DNA of 64,000 nt, taken from Siphonodentalium dalli (Eukaryota > Mollusca > Scaphopoda > Gadilida > Siphonodentaliidae). Below the pieces are notes generated by a model. It had not been told where the DNA came from. It worked only from the letters and a program-made list of their open reading frames with translations, and ran no database searches. The stretch covers positions 17,610,991-17,674,990 of the forward strand of contig CP136061.1 of NCBI GenBank assembly GCA_032622095.1, written 5' to 3'. The translations under genes and the position numbers were made by a program. How positions within the stretch are numbered: the stretch's first letter is position 1; each line of letters begins with the position of its first letter. Below are positions 35,390-47,099 of the stretch, one piece after another.

Positions 35390-36120
35390 TAACGTTAATC
35401 TCCCCATTTTGAATTTGAACGACTTCCTATGAAAAATATGACTGGCGGCATCCATCTTGGATTCTACCTCTGGATTACTAAAATCGCGTGCACACCATAT
35501 AGGCTATATCTGCCATCTAATCGTAATCTAACTTAATATTTCCGCTTGAAGAATTCTTGGATTTCACATTTAAATCTCTTCACTAAAACTGTTTGAATTC
35601 CCTTTTTCTTAAGAATTAGTGAATTTTCAAAAAAACTCAATTTCAAACTATAAATTTGTATGCTACAGTACTAATATTATAATAATATGCAAGGGATATA
35701 TTGAATAGTTAGAAAACGGACAATGCGAAGGATAGTGCTAATAGTCATGAAACTATATGCATATATATTAGGCGTATACGCATATCAACGAGGCGAATGC
35801 TTGATTAATATATATATGATAGTGTAAACGTGTTGGATGCCATTGGACTTCGATAATTATATATGCCTTAATATAGCCTATGGTTTAGATACCGGCCTTT
35901 AATAATAAAGGTCTTTATATAATAATGTATATAGTGAATGGTGCAGGCTACAAATTATGTTTGCTGCGATTAAAGCGATAATTACGATGCCACCTTCAGA
36001 CCTAAGTTCTGCCCGATATAGGCACATCATGCATGTATATAAGTAGAAACATAGTTACAAATGAGGGTTCATAAGGACACAGATATGATAGACAGTATGT
36101 GACTATCCCATGCCATACAC
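35390..36120. other. Intron 2, nothing recognised
   Basis: Very AT-rich DNA with many TATATAT stretches. No coding or ordered repeat structure was seen. Confidence 0.5.
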
Positions 36121-36124
36121 GGGA

Positions 36125-36215
36125 ACGTGACGACTCGGACCGGAGACAACTGGGACCGAGACATCGCGGGCCGAGACGACTCGGACCGAAGACAACTCGT
36201 CCCGGTCATATATAT
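36125..36215 (+). repeat. Short GC-rich tandem repeat, ~16-bp units
   Basis: Five imperfect units of the type CGACTCGGACCGAGA occur between 36129 and 36207, in otherwise AT-rich DNA. A CCGGGGGGGATTG tract follows. Confidence 0.75.
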
Positions 36216-36219
36216 TCCG

Positions 36220-36980
36220 GGGGGGATTGTAGTGCATGATTAAAGGCACTCAATAAGATTATGACAGGATAATCATCATTGAAGCTTCACCGAACCGTTA
36301 TATACAATAATAGCTGAGTGTGCTTTGAGATCTCAATGAATCAGAAGTTTGATTGTGTGAGGCTCTGCGAAGCGAAAAATCATGCTTCTAACGAGTTGCA
36401 CACATCTTAAAACACACTATGTTATTGTTATATTTATCTTTGCTGACCCACATTTAATTTTTGGCCCAATTTATGTCAGTTTTGAGACAAAACAACCTGC
36501 AATTTGGTAATTTCGAAGAGTAATTCCCGTTAAACATGAATACGCAGTTACAGTATAGACGTGACGAGGTCGCATATTTATGGAACATTGGGCTGATTTG
36601 TTGGCACTAAACAAAATATAAGTAACGATTCAATATTCATCATGTTCAGATATCGGACCTGTCGAAATCAAATATCAATGGTCGCAAACAAAAAGTGAAA
36701 TCTTTTAAACTATTATAGTTCAGAATTCACAAGATTGAAAATAACATGCACATTCTGAGAAAAGTGTACAATACATCGTATATTCGTAAATTTTGCAATT
36801 TTTCTGCGATGAAAGCATCTAAAATGACCAGAAAATATAGATGAAAGCTCACATTGAGTTATATTAGTGACATTTAATCATGCTGCATTGTATATGTAGT
36901 TATCATGTCACCTGGTTGGATCGACCAATGAGGACGCTCCGTTGGTAGAAGCATATCAGGAGACATGGGGTCGTCATCTT
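36220..36980. other. Intron 2, nothing recognised
   Basis: AT-rich DNA without recognisable coding or repeat structure. Confidence 0.45.
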
Positions 36981-36982
36981 TG

Positions 36983-37019
36983 TAGCCCGTCCCATATGGA
37001 ATCCATATGGGACGGGCTA
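36983..37019. repeat. 37-bp perfect palindrome
   Basis: TAGCCCGTCCCATATGGA and its exact complement are separated by a single base. ATGGGGTCG occurs on both sides (about 36966 and 37032), and CCATATGG recurs next to it. Confidence 0.97.
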
Positions 37020-37420
37020 GGTTCCCATATGGGGTCGATGTCCGCCATTTTGTTTTTCATGGAACTCTGCCGCTTCGGGTATATTTTCGGTGTATTTTGG
37101 CGCCAAGAAAAGGGATAACTGTCGGAAATCAAGTTCTGTTAATTTAAAGACATAGTACCATATACCAAAACCTGCATGTGATATATTTGAGAAATTCTAA
37201 ACACTCATAAATTAACTATCAAACTCAAGTTTGTTGTCCTGCTTCTATAGTGATTAGCCATTGACTCAATGCGTTGTTCAACGCACATGACGCGTCACTG
37301 TGACGTTACATAAGTTAATAGCCATAGACAACAAATTTACTTACTGGCAGGTAATGAACTTCGTATTTAAGTAATTAAAATTCTCACACGGAAAACATTA
37401 TATGTGGGTGACATGATAAA
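37020..37420. other. Intron 2, nothing recognised
   Basis: No coding or repeat structure recognised between the 37-bp palindrome and the 138-bp hairpin. Confidence 0.45.
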
Positions 37421-37424
37421 ATCG

Positions 37425-37562
37425 TTACAGGGCTCGTTGTTGCCGGCTACGGTGACATATGAGGCTCAGCGAGATTAATATCGGGCTCGGCTAGCGCCTC
37501 GCCCGATATTAATCTCACTTCGCCTCATATGACACCGTATCCGGCAACAACTCGCCCTGTAA
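37425..37562. repeat. Long hairpin (palindrome 4), 138 bp
   Basis: The stem runs from TTACAGGGC at 37425 to its complement GCCCTGTAA at the 3' end, with a few mismatches. The inner stem CGAGATTAATATCGGGC is nearly perfect. The apex at 37486-37501 is CTCGGCTAGCGCCTCG, one base different from the apex at 9356. The outer GTTACAnGGCTnGTTGnTG and the 3' flank GTAACTTATA also match the 9.3-kb hairpin. The middle of the stem does not. Confidence 0.95.
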
Positions 37563-37753
37563 CTTATACTACAGTACTATTTTAGTACACTTATATGGAC
37601 AATTGTATTCGTTTAAGCCTTCCGATATGCTAGAGTAAATTAAAATTATGACCCAATTTCGAGGCGATAGATCGGTTGATACGCCACGTTGCGCATAGTC
37701 TTTTTTGAAATATAATACACATAATAATGTAAGAGATATTTATATATGTATTC

Positions 37754-38224
37754 CAATTGTCAACATGAATAACCTGGACTTGAGCGGCGCATGACGTCAT
37801 ATTTACATTATTGTCAATTTTCAATGTGACGTCAATTGGTCATTGTTACGTCAACTTCAACTTCAACTTCATATCGAGATATGACATATATATAGGCCTA
37901 GCCTATATATAGTGGTATTTCGGTCCGATGAGTATAAAAGTTCCGCCCTGTGTTTGAGTTGACATTAATTAATTATGTCATAAATGAGATAATAACGTCA
38001 CTTATTCAAGGGCGATGAAAATTATACCTATTATATGTGGATAAAACGGCTATAGGCTGAATAGCTCGATGAGATGGACTTGGTCAAAATGCTGTCTGAC
38101 ATAGTGGTGGGTTTTCTCAATAATAATAATTTTAATTAAATTTAAAGCTAAACTATCCAAAATTAAGTTTAAAAAAAATTGTAATTTAAAAAATTGAAGT
38201 CCAGGTTATTCATGTTGACAATTG
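37754..38224. mobile_element. 471-bp MITE-like element with 28-bp perfect TIRs
   Basis: CAATTGTCAACATGAATAAC plus CTGGACTT (37754-37781) is perfectly inverted at 38197-38224. No coding capacity exists between them; the interior includes a triplicated CAACTT. Identical tips and small size fit a miniature inverted-repeat transposable element. The superfamily is unknown. Confidence 0.8.
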
Positions 38225-38229
38225 ATATA

Positions 38230-39170
38230 TTCCTAGTATTACGCTAAAAACAAGCTTCATACAAGATACACATCGGGACGCCCGTAGGTGACCGTCCAGT
38301 CAATGAGTATAGGTTATTCAATGTTAGGCCTAATGTGTTGTATATCGGTGGATATATTGCACGAGACCACACATTTGAAGCCGCAGTATCGCACGAAACG
38401 AACGCGAAGCTAAGATATTTGTTTGTCGGGTGACAGTAGTAGCAGTATTTGGTAGACCCGATATATTTTATGCATAAATCCAGTTTTAGGCGGACAATTC
38501 TTTATTGAATTAAAAGTCGAAACATCCACAACGGTCTTGCAAAAATCAACTGTTCTGGTTTTGCATTGTGTATGTATAGGATGCAACAAAAAAGGAGATA
38601 ACTGGCCAAATGTCATTAAAACATCGAGAAATCTGGTGCATACATCGAAATTGAGTACACATTTCCGGATTGAAAAAAGACCGCACACTGATGAAACTAT
38701 ATATCAATCGAATATACATGTCTCAAAATTATCGGGGCTGAAATTCCTTTAACAACAATTTTTTCAATCCCATCATTTTATAGACAAAAGACAACCGAAA
38801 TCGGTTGAACAAGGAGAGGTGTTCACAATTAAAGCGCCAGATAACTAGTTGTGACTGCATGGCATGCACAAATTAGGCAGACCGTTTCAGTCCCTAGTGT
38901 ATGTGTGTATATTAGAGACCATTACGACAAAATGTACTTTTAAACAGAACACATTTAATTTGTTCTTTGTATTTTATTGAATACAGGTGGTTTAAATAAT
39001 CATTTTGATATAGCTAAATCGTTCTATATGGACATAATTGATACGACGTAGGAAGAAGTAATCCAAAACATGGTAGTGGCTGGTGACTTCAGAAAAAATC
39101 AAAATGTCGCTGTCTGTATATTTAAAATGTGGTATTATAATTAACTCAGATGTGTTTAAGCATGGCGTCA
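38230..39170. other. Intron 2, nothing recognised
   Basis: No coding or repeat structure recognised. Open frames at 38410-38752 overlap on opposite strands and lack motifs. Confidence 0.4.
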
Positions 39171-39174
39171 CTCG

Positions 39175-39770
39175 TGGTTCTGTTCATTTCTTGTTGAAAT
39201 ATGACTAGAATCCCAATTTTGATTTTTTTGTGAAATGTTATACCGCGTTCTGTAAAATCGAATTATTGAGGGAACGGAAGGGGCTAGGACCCCAATAATT
39301 GCATATTTAATTGTTCCAATGATCAGTTAACATACCAAACACAAAATAAAGTCATATTACTCTATCAGTTCCAAACAGCATGAACTGATCTAGAGGATAT
39401 TTGTGGAAAAAACGTCATCTTTTCAACTTCCGGCGGCCATTTTGGTGGCCATCTTGGATGGTTAGTTGCAATTTTGGCCCAAAAATGTGTTATTGTATAT
39501 TAGCTTCACGAAAATTTATAAACATGTGTATACATTTTACAAGATTTTCCCGCTATAAATTGCACAAAACTGACTTAAGGTCTGTTCTGAAAAAACGGCG
39601 GCCATGATGTACGCCATCTTGTCTGGAGTCTACACGGCCATTTATTTTTCTTGTTGACATTGCTTAAAAGTTAAAGGACATAATATGGAACAAAAGGAGT
39701 TGGGTGAAGTTAAGTCCCAGGGGGTGCAATGGTACCCATATTAGCTCCCGGACAAGCACTGTACAAAAAA
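39175..39770 (+). mobile_element. Truncated arm of the 40-44 kb fold-back family
   Basis: From TTTCTTGTTGAAATATGACT to GCTCCCGGACAAG this is a close copy of 44045-44600. It includes GGGGCTAGGACCCCAATAAT, TTTTGGTGGCCATCTTGG and the terminal TTAGCTCCCGG. It faces the neighbouring copy at 40155 head to head, about 390 bp away. Its inner half is missing. Confidence 0.9.
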
Positions 39771-39774
39771 AGTG

Positions 39775-40145
39775 AGTTTTGAGATGGAACAGATTTAAAC
39801 AACCTTTCATTCAAATTATCAATGGTATACGATATCTGATTATTTTAGGACAGGAAATCCCGCACCGAAACAAAATATCGTCGGTGGGATTCAAACAAGT
39901 CGTAAAACTGTTAAAATCGTATTTTGGCGCGAATTTTTTTATTGCAAATTCGTAATCTACGCGGTCGATTACACCCCTAAAATTCTTATCCTTGTTCTAA
40001 TCCAACCAGAAATGAGCTTTTAGGCCATGTGATGGAAATTCGTATCCTTGGTTGGACAAATTTCTTACTTCAAAAATGTCCTATAAAGTATACGACATAT
40101 TTTAAGTAAAACATATGACCATAACGTCAGTTACGTTGTTCTCAG
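39775..40145 (+). repeat. Spacer with an inverted counterpart at 44870-45240
   Basis: TATCGTCGGTGGGATTCAAA with CAAGTCGTA (about 39873) matches the minus strand near 45175 (CATGTCGTA version). Adjacent TTTGAGATGGAACAG and TTTTGGCGnGAA words fit too. The inverted relation of the fold-back copies may therefore extend beyond their arms. Confidence 0.5.
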
Positions 40146-40154
40146 AACGTCGTA

Positions 40155-43100
40155 TATAGCCCGGGAGCTAATAGGGGTACCCTTGCACCCACCTGTGACT
40201 TATCTTCACCCCACTCATTTTGCTCCTTATTATGCCCTTCAACTTTTAAGCAATGTTAACAAGAAAAAAAAATGGCCGTGTAGACTCCAGACAATATGGC
40301 GTCCATCATGGCCGCCGTTTTTCTGACCAGACCCTAAGTGAGTTTTATGCAAATTATAGCGTGAAAATCTAGTAAAATGTATATATTTTCGTGAAGCTAA
40401 GACGCAATAATACCTTTTTGAGCCAAAATTGAAACTCACCATCCAAGATGGCCGCCAAAATGGCCGCCGAACTTGAAAATTTGACATTTTTTCACAAATA
40501 TCTTCTAGATCAATTCATGCTGTTTGGAAATGGTTGAGTAATATGACTTTATTTTGTGTTTTATATATTACCTGATCATTGGAGCAATTAAAATGGAATT
40601 ATTGGGGTCCTATCCCCTTCCGATCCCTCAAACATTCGATTTTACAGAATGCGGTATAAAACTTCACAAAAAATCACAATTGGGATTCTAGTCATATTTC
40701 AACAAAAATGAAAAGAACTTTGTAATGTAAGTGAGACATATCATTACCTATGAATATTCTAACTCACTGGAACCAAAATTCTTACTTTGGCTCAAAATGG
40801 CTGCCAGTATGACCGCCAAAATATGGAAAATGGTAAATATATTACCCCAGCGTGTCCTGCAATCGCTTACAAGTTTTGGTTGATGTATAAAATAGGCTAT
40901 TCTGCATTAAATACATTGAATACTAACATGTCTGATGCATCATGTTTAATTTTTACTGTTGTCACCACTGACATCACCAAAATATTGGACTTTTCACTCA
41001 AAAACTTGACATAAATATCGGCAAAAATTAACTTTTTAGGTTTGGACCATTTTTTGTTTCAGGTAAAATGTTACTATCATTGGATCGAAAGGTGCTTGTT
41101 TTGGACTATCTTAAATACGTCATACTTCGGTGTGTATTGACCAAATTGCTCAAGATGGCTTCCAAAATGGCAACCAAACATTATATCCCGAACATTATTC
41201 TCGGCGTTATCCGAAAAGGTAGCAAATTGTGACTCACTTGGTTATTATACGTGATAGTTAATTAACTGACAACTACATGTTCTATTCTGGTTGTCGCAGT
41301 TCAGTATGGGGCATGACAAATTCATTTTAAAGTGTGTAAGTTTGCCGAGAACCTTTTTTTTCTTTTTGGGGATTTATTGAAAGGAAATGTGCAGAACTTT
41401 GAGACGGAACTGAGATGGTCCATAAGCTGTGGCTATTCTGGTCCATTATGATAAAACAAAAAGTCAACTGGATACAGTGTGGATGCCAATATCGTAGCCA
41501 GGGAGTTACTCTATGATCATAGGTGAGGTGAATAGGTATACAGGGAGTTATTGTATGTCATGACTGATGTGAATATGTATACAGTGAGTGACTATATGGT
41601 TATGAATGGGTTGTCAATGGTAAGATGCATAGGTATACAGGGAGAGGTCGTGAGGTGAATCGGTATGCATGGAGTGACTGTATGGTTGTGTATATCCAGT
41701 ACGGGTGCACACGGTGTATGGATATAGCTACATGGTCATCTATGTGCTGATTATGTATATATATGGAGTGACTGTAAGGTCATGGGTGGGATGTACATGT
41801 GTTGTCTGTATGATCATGAATGGGGTGTGTGGATAAATAACGAGAGATTTTATTATTACGGGTAATGTGTATAGGTATACAGGGAATGACTACGGTCATG
41901 ATTGAATATGAATACCTGGAGTAAGCTGGGTGGACATTATCCTGTGGGTATATAGGGAGTATCTTTGTGGTAACGGGTGGGATGTATATTTATATATCTC
42001 GTGGATGTATTATCATTGGTGGGTGTATAGGGATATCTGTATTATCATAGATGGCGTGTATGATTATACAGTGAATTGCTGAATTGTCAAGTGTGATATG
42101 TATATGCAAGTATGGATGGTATAAGTGGCCGTGAGTGCGGGTTTTTTTGTATATATGGAAGGGCTAAATGGCCATTGATGAGGTTTACATGTATATCTGG
42201 AGTGAATCTATGGGCTGCACATGTATACCGAGTGGTTATATGACTATATGTGACGAATATGTATACAGGTAGTGACTGTATGGTTAATGGTGAGATTAGT
42301 ACATGTATGTATACAATTAGTGACTGCATTATCATAAATGTAATGAATACCTATACAGGGGTGACTAAATGGTCATGTGTCAGGCGTGTGAGTATACCTG
42401 GTGTTCATGTTTGGTGACTCGTGGTGGTATGGTCATATGTAGGTTATACGGGTATACACACGTGTTGCTATATTGTCATGGGCGAGGGGTATGTGTATAT
42501 ATCGAGTGGCTATATTGCCATGGATGATGTGATTATGCATACATGGAGTGACTATACTGACGTGCCTGGGGTGTATTAGTATATCTTGAGCGGCTATTCG
42601 GCTATGGTGTGACAAATAGGAATACATGGAGTGACGTGGTCAATGTTGAGGTGAATATGTATACAAGGAATGACGATGACCATGTGCGAATGTTTTGAAT
42701 ATGTACACACGGTGTGACTATATGGCCATAGGTCAGGTGAAGGAGTATACCAGGTGCATGGGTGAGGGTATGTGTACGAAGCGAGTGGCTATATGGCCAT
42801 TGGGGAGGTGCATATGTATACCCGAAGTGACTTTATGGTCATTGATGTGGTGTTGGTGTATGTATTGATTGTCTATTTGACCATGTGAGTGGATAATATG
42901 TATACAGGGGATGACCTTATGGTCAATGGTGAGATGGTTGGGTATACAAGGAGTGACTATATGGTTATGGGTCATGTTTAGGAGTATACTCGGTGTGCCT
43001 GCATTGTGACCGGGGCTGTATGGTCATCCGTGGTCATGGGTCAGGTGTACATGCATACAGTGGGTCACTATATTATGTATATGGTGTTTATGTATATATG

Positions 43101-44600
43101 GAATGACTGTGTGATAATGGGTGACTTTCCACGTTTAACATTTCCTCCATGTACATAAACACCACCAAGACGGAGAACTCTATGACATGACCTCTTCCAG
43201 ATATACCAATACCCGCACATACGACCATAAGTTCCATACTTGCCATAATCATACACGCCATCCATGATCATACATCTACTCTCTATACACCCCCAATGAT
43301 AACACATCTACAACATATATCAATATACGTCCCACCCGTTACCAACAGTCATATTGGACCAGAATACCCACATATCATGGTTCATCTCAGTTCCGTCTCA
43401 AAGTTCTGCCCATTCCCTTTCAATAATATGACCAGAATCACAAAAGAGGTTCTCCGCCAAATTCCATACTGCAACTTTAAAATGAATTTGTCATGCCCCA
43501 TACGGAACTGAGACAAACATAACAGAACGTAGTTGTCAGTTAATTAACAAACACGTATAATAACCAAGTGAGTCACAATTTGCTACCTTTTGGTTGCCAT
43601 CTTGGAAGCCATCTTGAGCAATTCAGTCTATAAACACCGTAGTGTGACACATTTAAGATAGACAAAAACAATAAATACCTTTGATACCAAAGATAGTTGC
43701 ATTTTACCTGAAAAAATGGTCGAACCCTGAAAAGTGAGTTTTTGCCGATATTTATGTCAAGTTTGTGAGTGAAAAATTCAATATTTCTGGTGATGTCAGT
43801 GGTGACAACAGTAAAAATGATCCATGGTGCATCAGACATGTCAGTATACAATGTATAGAATACAGAATAGCCAATTGTATACATCAACTACAACTTGTAA
43901 GCGATTGCAAGACACCCTGGGGCATTATTTACCATTTACATATATTTTGGCGGCCATTTTGAGTCAAGGTAAGAATTTTGGTTTCAGTGAGTTTAAATAT
44001 TCATAGGTAATGATATGCTTCACTTACTTTACAAAGTTCTTTTCATTTTTTGTTGAAATATGACAAGAATCCCAATTGTGATATTTTGGGAAATGTTATA
44101 CCGCATTCTGTAAAATCGAATTTTTGAGGGATCGGAAGGGGCTAGGACCCCAATAATTCCATATTTAATTGCTCCAATCATCAGTTAATATACAAAATAC
44201 AAAATGAAGTCATATTGCAATACCAGTTCCAATCAGCATAAATTTGTCCAGAAGACATTTGTGAAGAAAGAATGTCTTATTTTCAACTTCCTGTGGTCAT
44301 CTTGGATTGTGAGTTTCAATTTTTGGCCCAGAAAAGTGTCATTATTTCTTATCTTCACGGAAATATATACATTTGTATACATTTTACTAGATTTTCCAGC
44401 TATAATTTGCATAAAACTGACTTAGGGTCTGGTCTGAAAAATGGCGGCCATGATGGACGCCATCTTGCCTGTAGTCTACACAGCCACTTTTTTTTCTTGC
44501 TAACATTGCTTAGAAGTTGAAGGACATAATACGGAACAAAATGATTGGTGTGAAGTTAAGTACCAGGGGGTGCAAGGATACCCCTATTAGCTCCCGGACT
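40155..44600. mobile_element. 4.45-kb fold-back element with ~1.25-kb arms
   Basis: The left arm (40155-41445) and the right arm (43365-44600) are inverted copies over almost their full length. Shared blocks, in order from the tips, are CCGGGAGCTAATAGGGG, TATTATGnCCTTCAACTT, AAGATGGCCGCCA, the GGGGTCCTA block, CTTTGGCTCAAAATGG, ATTTATGTCAAG-type sequence, CAAATTGTGACTCACTTGG and CAGAACTTTGAGACGGAAC. The centre is a minisatellite and no transposase gene was seen. Long arms around repetitive DNA fit a non-autonomous Foldback-like element. Related half copies lie at 39175-39770 and 16380-16990. Confidence 0.85.
41520..43370. repeat. Degenerate minisatellite that reverses orientation at ~43125
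   Basis: From 41520 to about 43125 the + strand repeats GTATACAGGGAGTGACTGTA, then TGGTCATGGGTGAGGTG, at irregular 35-75 bp intervals. From about 43130 to 43370 the same theme is on the minus strand. The point of reversal is the true centre of the fold-back element, placed very asymmetrically (1.6 kb against 0.24 kb). Confidence 0.8.
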
Positions 44601-44869
44601 AATACCGTATAGCATGATATTATAGAATGATATGGGATTGGCAAGAAATTTGGTAGTATAGCGGCATCCGTTTCGGAAGCCTCACAAGTTACTCGGGTGT
44701 GTTGCCACTGTGTCGTTTCAGCTATCTAGTTTAATTATCGAATTCCGACATACTTGGCTAACTGAGTGATCACATATAACCGTCCATTATCGGAAATGTA
44801 TATTATAATTAGTATAATGGAAATGGAACCAAGCTAACTGTTTTCTCGGCAGAAAAAAAGGTCGTATAA

Positions 44870-45245
44870 ATCGAAATTATGTGATGTCGAGGCATAAAGT
44901 TGTTTCAAATTTGTCGTATAAATTTCAAAACGTCGTAAAATTTTGCCGCGAAAAAAAAAATATTTCAAAAAAGTCGTATAAGCTCATTTCACAGTTTTCT
45001 CTTTATAGACTGGTGTAAAATCGTCAGTTTCACAATAATTCGATGCCCGGGATGTGTATCGATGGATTTGCTGCACTGTTGTTCTTCTGAATATAACATA
45101 TCAAAATATAATCAGTTTTTTGTCTCTCCTGTAAAATGACTAAAAAGTGCGGGAATTTTGTATACGACATGTTTGAATCCCACCGACGATATACCAATAT
45201 CTCATTTTCCCGCCAAAACTGAGATAGAACAGTTTAGTTCTGATG
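44870..45245 (-). repeat. Repeat carrying GTCGTATAA words, inverted relative to 39.8 kb
   Basis: GTCGTATAAA-type words recur at about 44870, 44923, 44940 and 44975. The block ending in CCCACCGACGATATACC is the reverse of 39870-39890. Confidence 0.45.
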
Positions 45246-45534
45246 CGACGCTATGTTAAGCAGACTATCACAGTCCGTTACAAACACGAATGTGGCTTTA
45301 GAGCTGACAACTCAACAATGCACCTCTGTCATCATATACTGTATACCATAGCCACATAAACACTAAATAATCAACGAATTGCATTTTGGTAACCTTCAAT
45401 GACTTGTCCGAATAATTGTATATGATTACTCATGAAGTTATATTACGGAAACTCCATCATTACAGAATCAGTCGTTTAGCCAATGCATGGTTCCAATATT
45501 ACTCACCAATAGATTGCAAGACATATACGTCCAT

Positions 45535-45812
45535 TTCAATGGTTTGATATACATCAGCGATATACACTGGGCATTAACATAACATTGAATGTATTGTATT
45601 ATGCAGACGGTAAAGCTGCACAACGATATATACCGGGCACCAACATTGATGCTATATAATTTGCTGACAATAAGGTTGCACATCGATAACACCATAACAC
45701 CTGGTATCAACATGAAATTTATTATATTATGCAGACAGTAATGCAAGGATGTACATCAATATACGCCGGGTATCAGCACTGCATTTATTATAGTATGCAG
45801 GCAGTAATGGTG
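45535..45812 (+). repeat. Degenerate ~66-bp tandem repeat
   Basis: Units with TATGCAGACnGTAA, GnTGnACATCnATA, ACnCCnGGnATCAnCAT and TTATTATA begin near 45600, 45660, 45725 and 45793. The array ends about 75 bp before SRCR exon 3. Confidence 0.65.
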
Positions 45813-45885
45813 TAAATCACTTATGAGGTCGCAACTGCGACACATCGAGTGACATCGACCAATTGATGTGTTTTATCAGTTTCAG

Positions 45886-46185
45886 AAAACATTCGACTGG
45901 TTGGTGGATCAATAATAACATCTGGTCGAGTTGAGGTCTATATGAACGGTCAATGGGGAACAGTGTGCGACATTGGATGGGATGACTCTGATGCATCTGT
46001 CGTGTGCAAGATGCTGGGATTTCGAGGAGGCATCGCCAGAATGTTTGCAACATACGGACAAGGTGCGGGGCCTATATGGATGAGATCCGTCGCATGTACC
46101 GGGGAAGAGGCTGCAATCTGGAATTGCTCTTATTCGACTGGTACAGCCTGTTCACATTCACACGACGCTGGAGTTGACTGTGAGG
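45886..46185 (+). CDS. SRCR-protein gene, exon 3 (SRCR domain 1)
   Basis: A TTTTATCAGTTTCAG acceptor and a GTGAGT donor (46186) enclose 300 nt, phase 1 to phase 1. It encodes one whole scavenger-receptor cysteine-rich domain, a ~100-residue extracellular binding module used in pattern recognition and ligand or receptor contacts. Landmarks are IRLVGGS, GRVEVYMNGQWGTVCD, DASVVCKMLGFRGG, FATYGQGAGPIW, VACTGEEAAIWNCS and HSHDAGVDCEG. Six cysteines are present (GTVC, VVC, VAC, WNC, TAC, VDC), the group A number. Yet the domain is encoded by one exon, as is usual for group B in vertebrates. The usual WLD is replaced by WMR. If the donor is ignored, a stop codon follows within eight bases, so intron retention would end the protein right after this domain. 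The specific ligand is unknown. Confidence 0.95.
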
Positions 46186-46349
46186 GTGAGTAAAATGTGT
46201 CACAGTTGAACAGAAGATAGTTTGGGTTATTGGATGTTGTCGGAGAGCCCCGTGACTCGTGTTGATAAGATTAGAATGTAATAAAAGTAATCTGGTGTCA
46301 TTGACTGTGTTGATTGAATATGATGCTGTTTGTCCAATTGTTGCCAAGA

Positions 46350-47095
46350 AAATAACTTCGGGAGACTATATAATTGAGCGGTGTCCGTCCGTCTGCGTGT
46401 GTGTTCATTCGGGTTTCGGTTGGGTTTCGTCCGACTATTTCTGACAGAGTTATGCCCCTTTTTCATATAGGAATTTGGCGATAATTTGTTTTCCCGATAT
46501 AAACTTGAATATTATTCGATATAATGTCATGAAACTTTGTACGTTTCCCGATCGAGTTCACATTTTGATCCGGTCCGATCATTTTTGGCGTATTTATGCC
46601 CCTTAATTCACCTTTTGCTGAATAATTTGTAGACTAGATGATAACTCGACTTAATATGATTATCAGATAACTTTAACACATTTAGTATGTGGACTAATCA
46701 CATGAACAGGTCAGTTTTCGTATTTGGGTTCGCTCTGACCAGTTCTGAATGAGTTATGCCTCTTGTTCGGCTTATAATTTGCCGATCATGTTGTTATCCG
46801 GATGTTAATATGAATTATAGTACGGGATGAATTTGGATTCGATCCGACCATTTCGTGCAGAGTTTTGCAATTTATCAACTTATTATTCGCTTATAATTTT
46901 ATCCGGCTGATAACATATGTTATAATTACAGGATAGCTATCAAATTAATATGAGTATGTGGGCTAATAACATGAAAATACAGGTCAAATTCGAATCTTGG
47001 TTCAGTCCAACATTTTATGATGGAGCTATGTCACATTCGCGCACTTACGGTTAATCTAACAGTGATTTCAATGGCTGATAAACTCGTCGAAAATG
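46350..47095 (+). repeat. Degenerate tandem repeat (TATGCCCC family), intron 3
   Basis: It starts with TGTCCGTCCGTCTGCG and contains successive units with GAGTTATGCCCCTTTTTCAT, a TTTGGCGATAATTTG block and GATATAAACTTGAATAT, near 46445, 46590, 46750, 46860 and 47025. Same family as 22600-23440. Confidence 0.65.
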
Positions 47096-47099
47096 TGTT

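Noticed and set aside
36983..37019. CCATATGG as a serum response element
   Set aside because: A CArG box needs six A/T bases between CC and GG; here there are four.
42087..42975. His/Ile-rich minus-strand frames
   Set aside because: They follow the degenerate minisatellite of the fold-back element and lack any domain.
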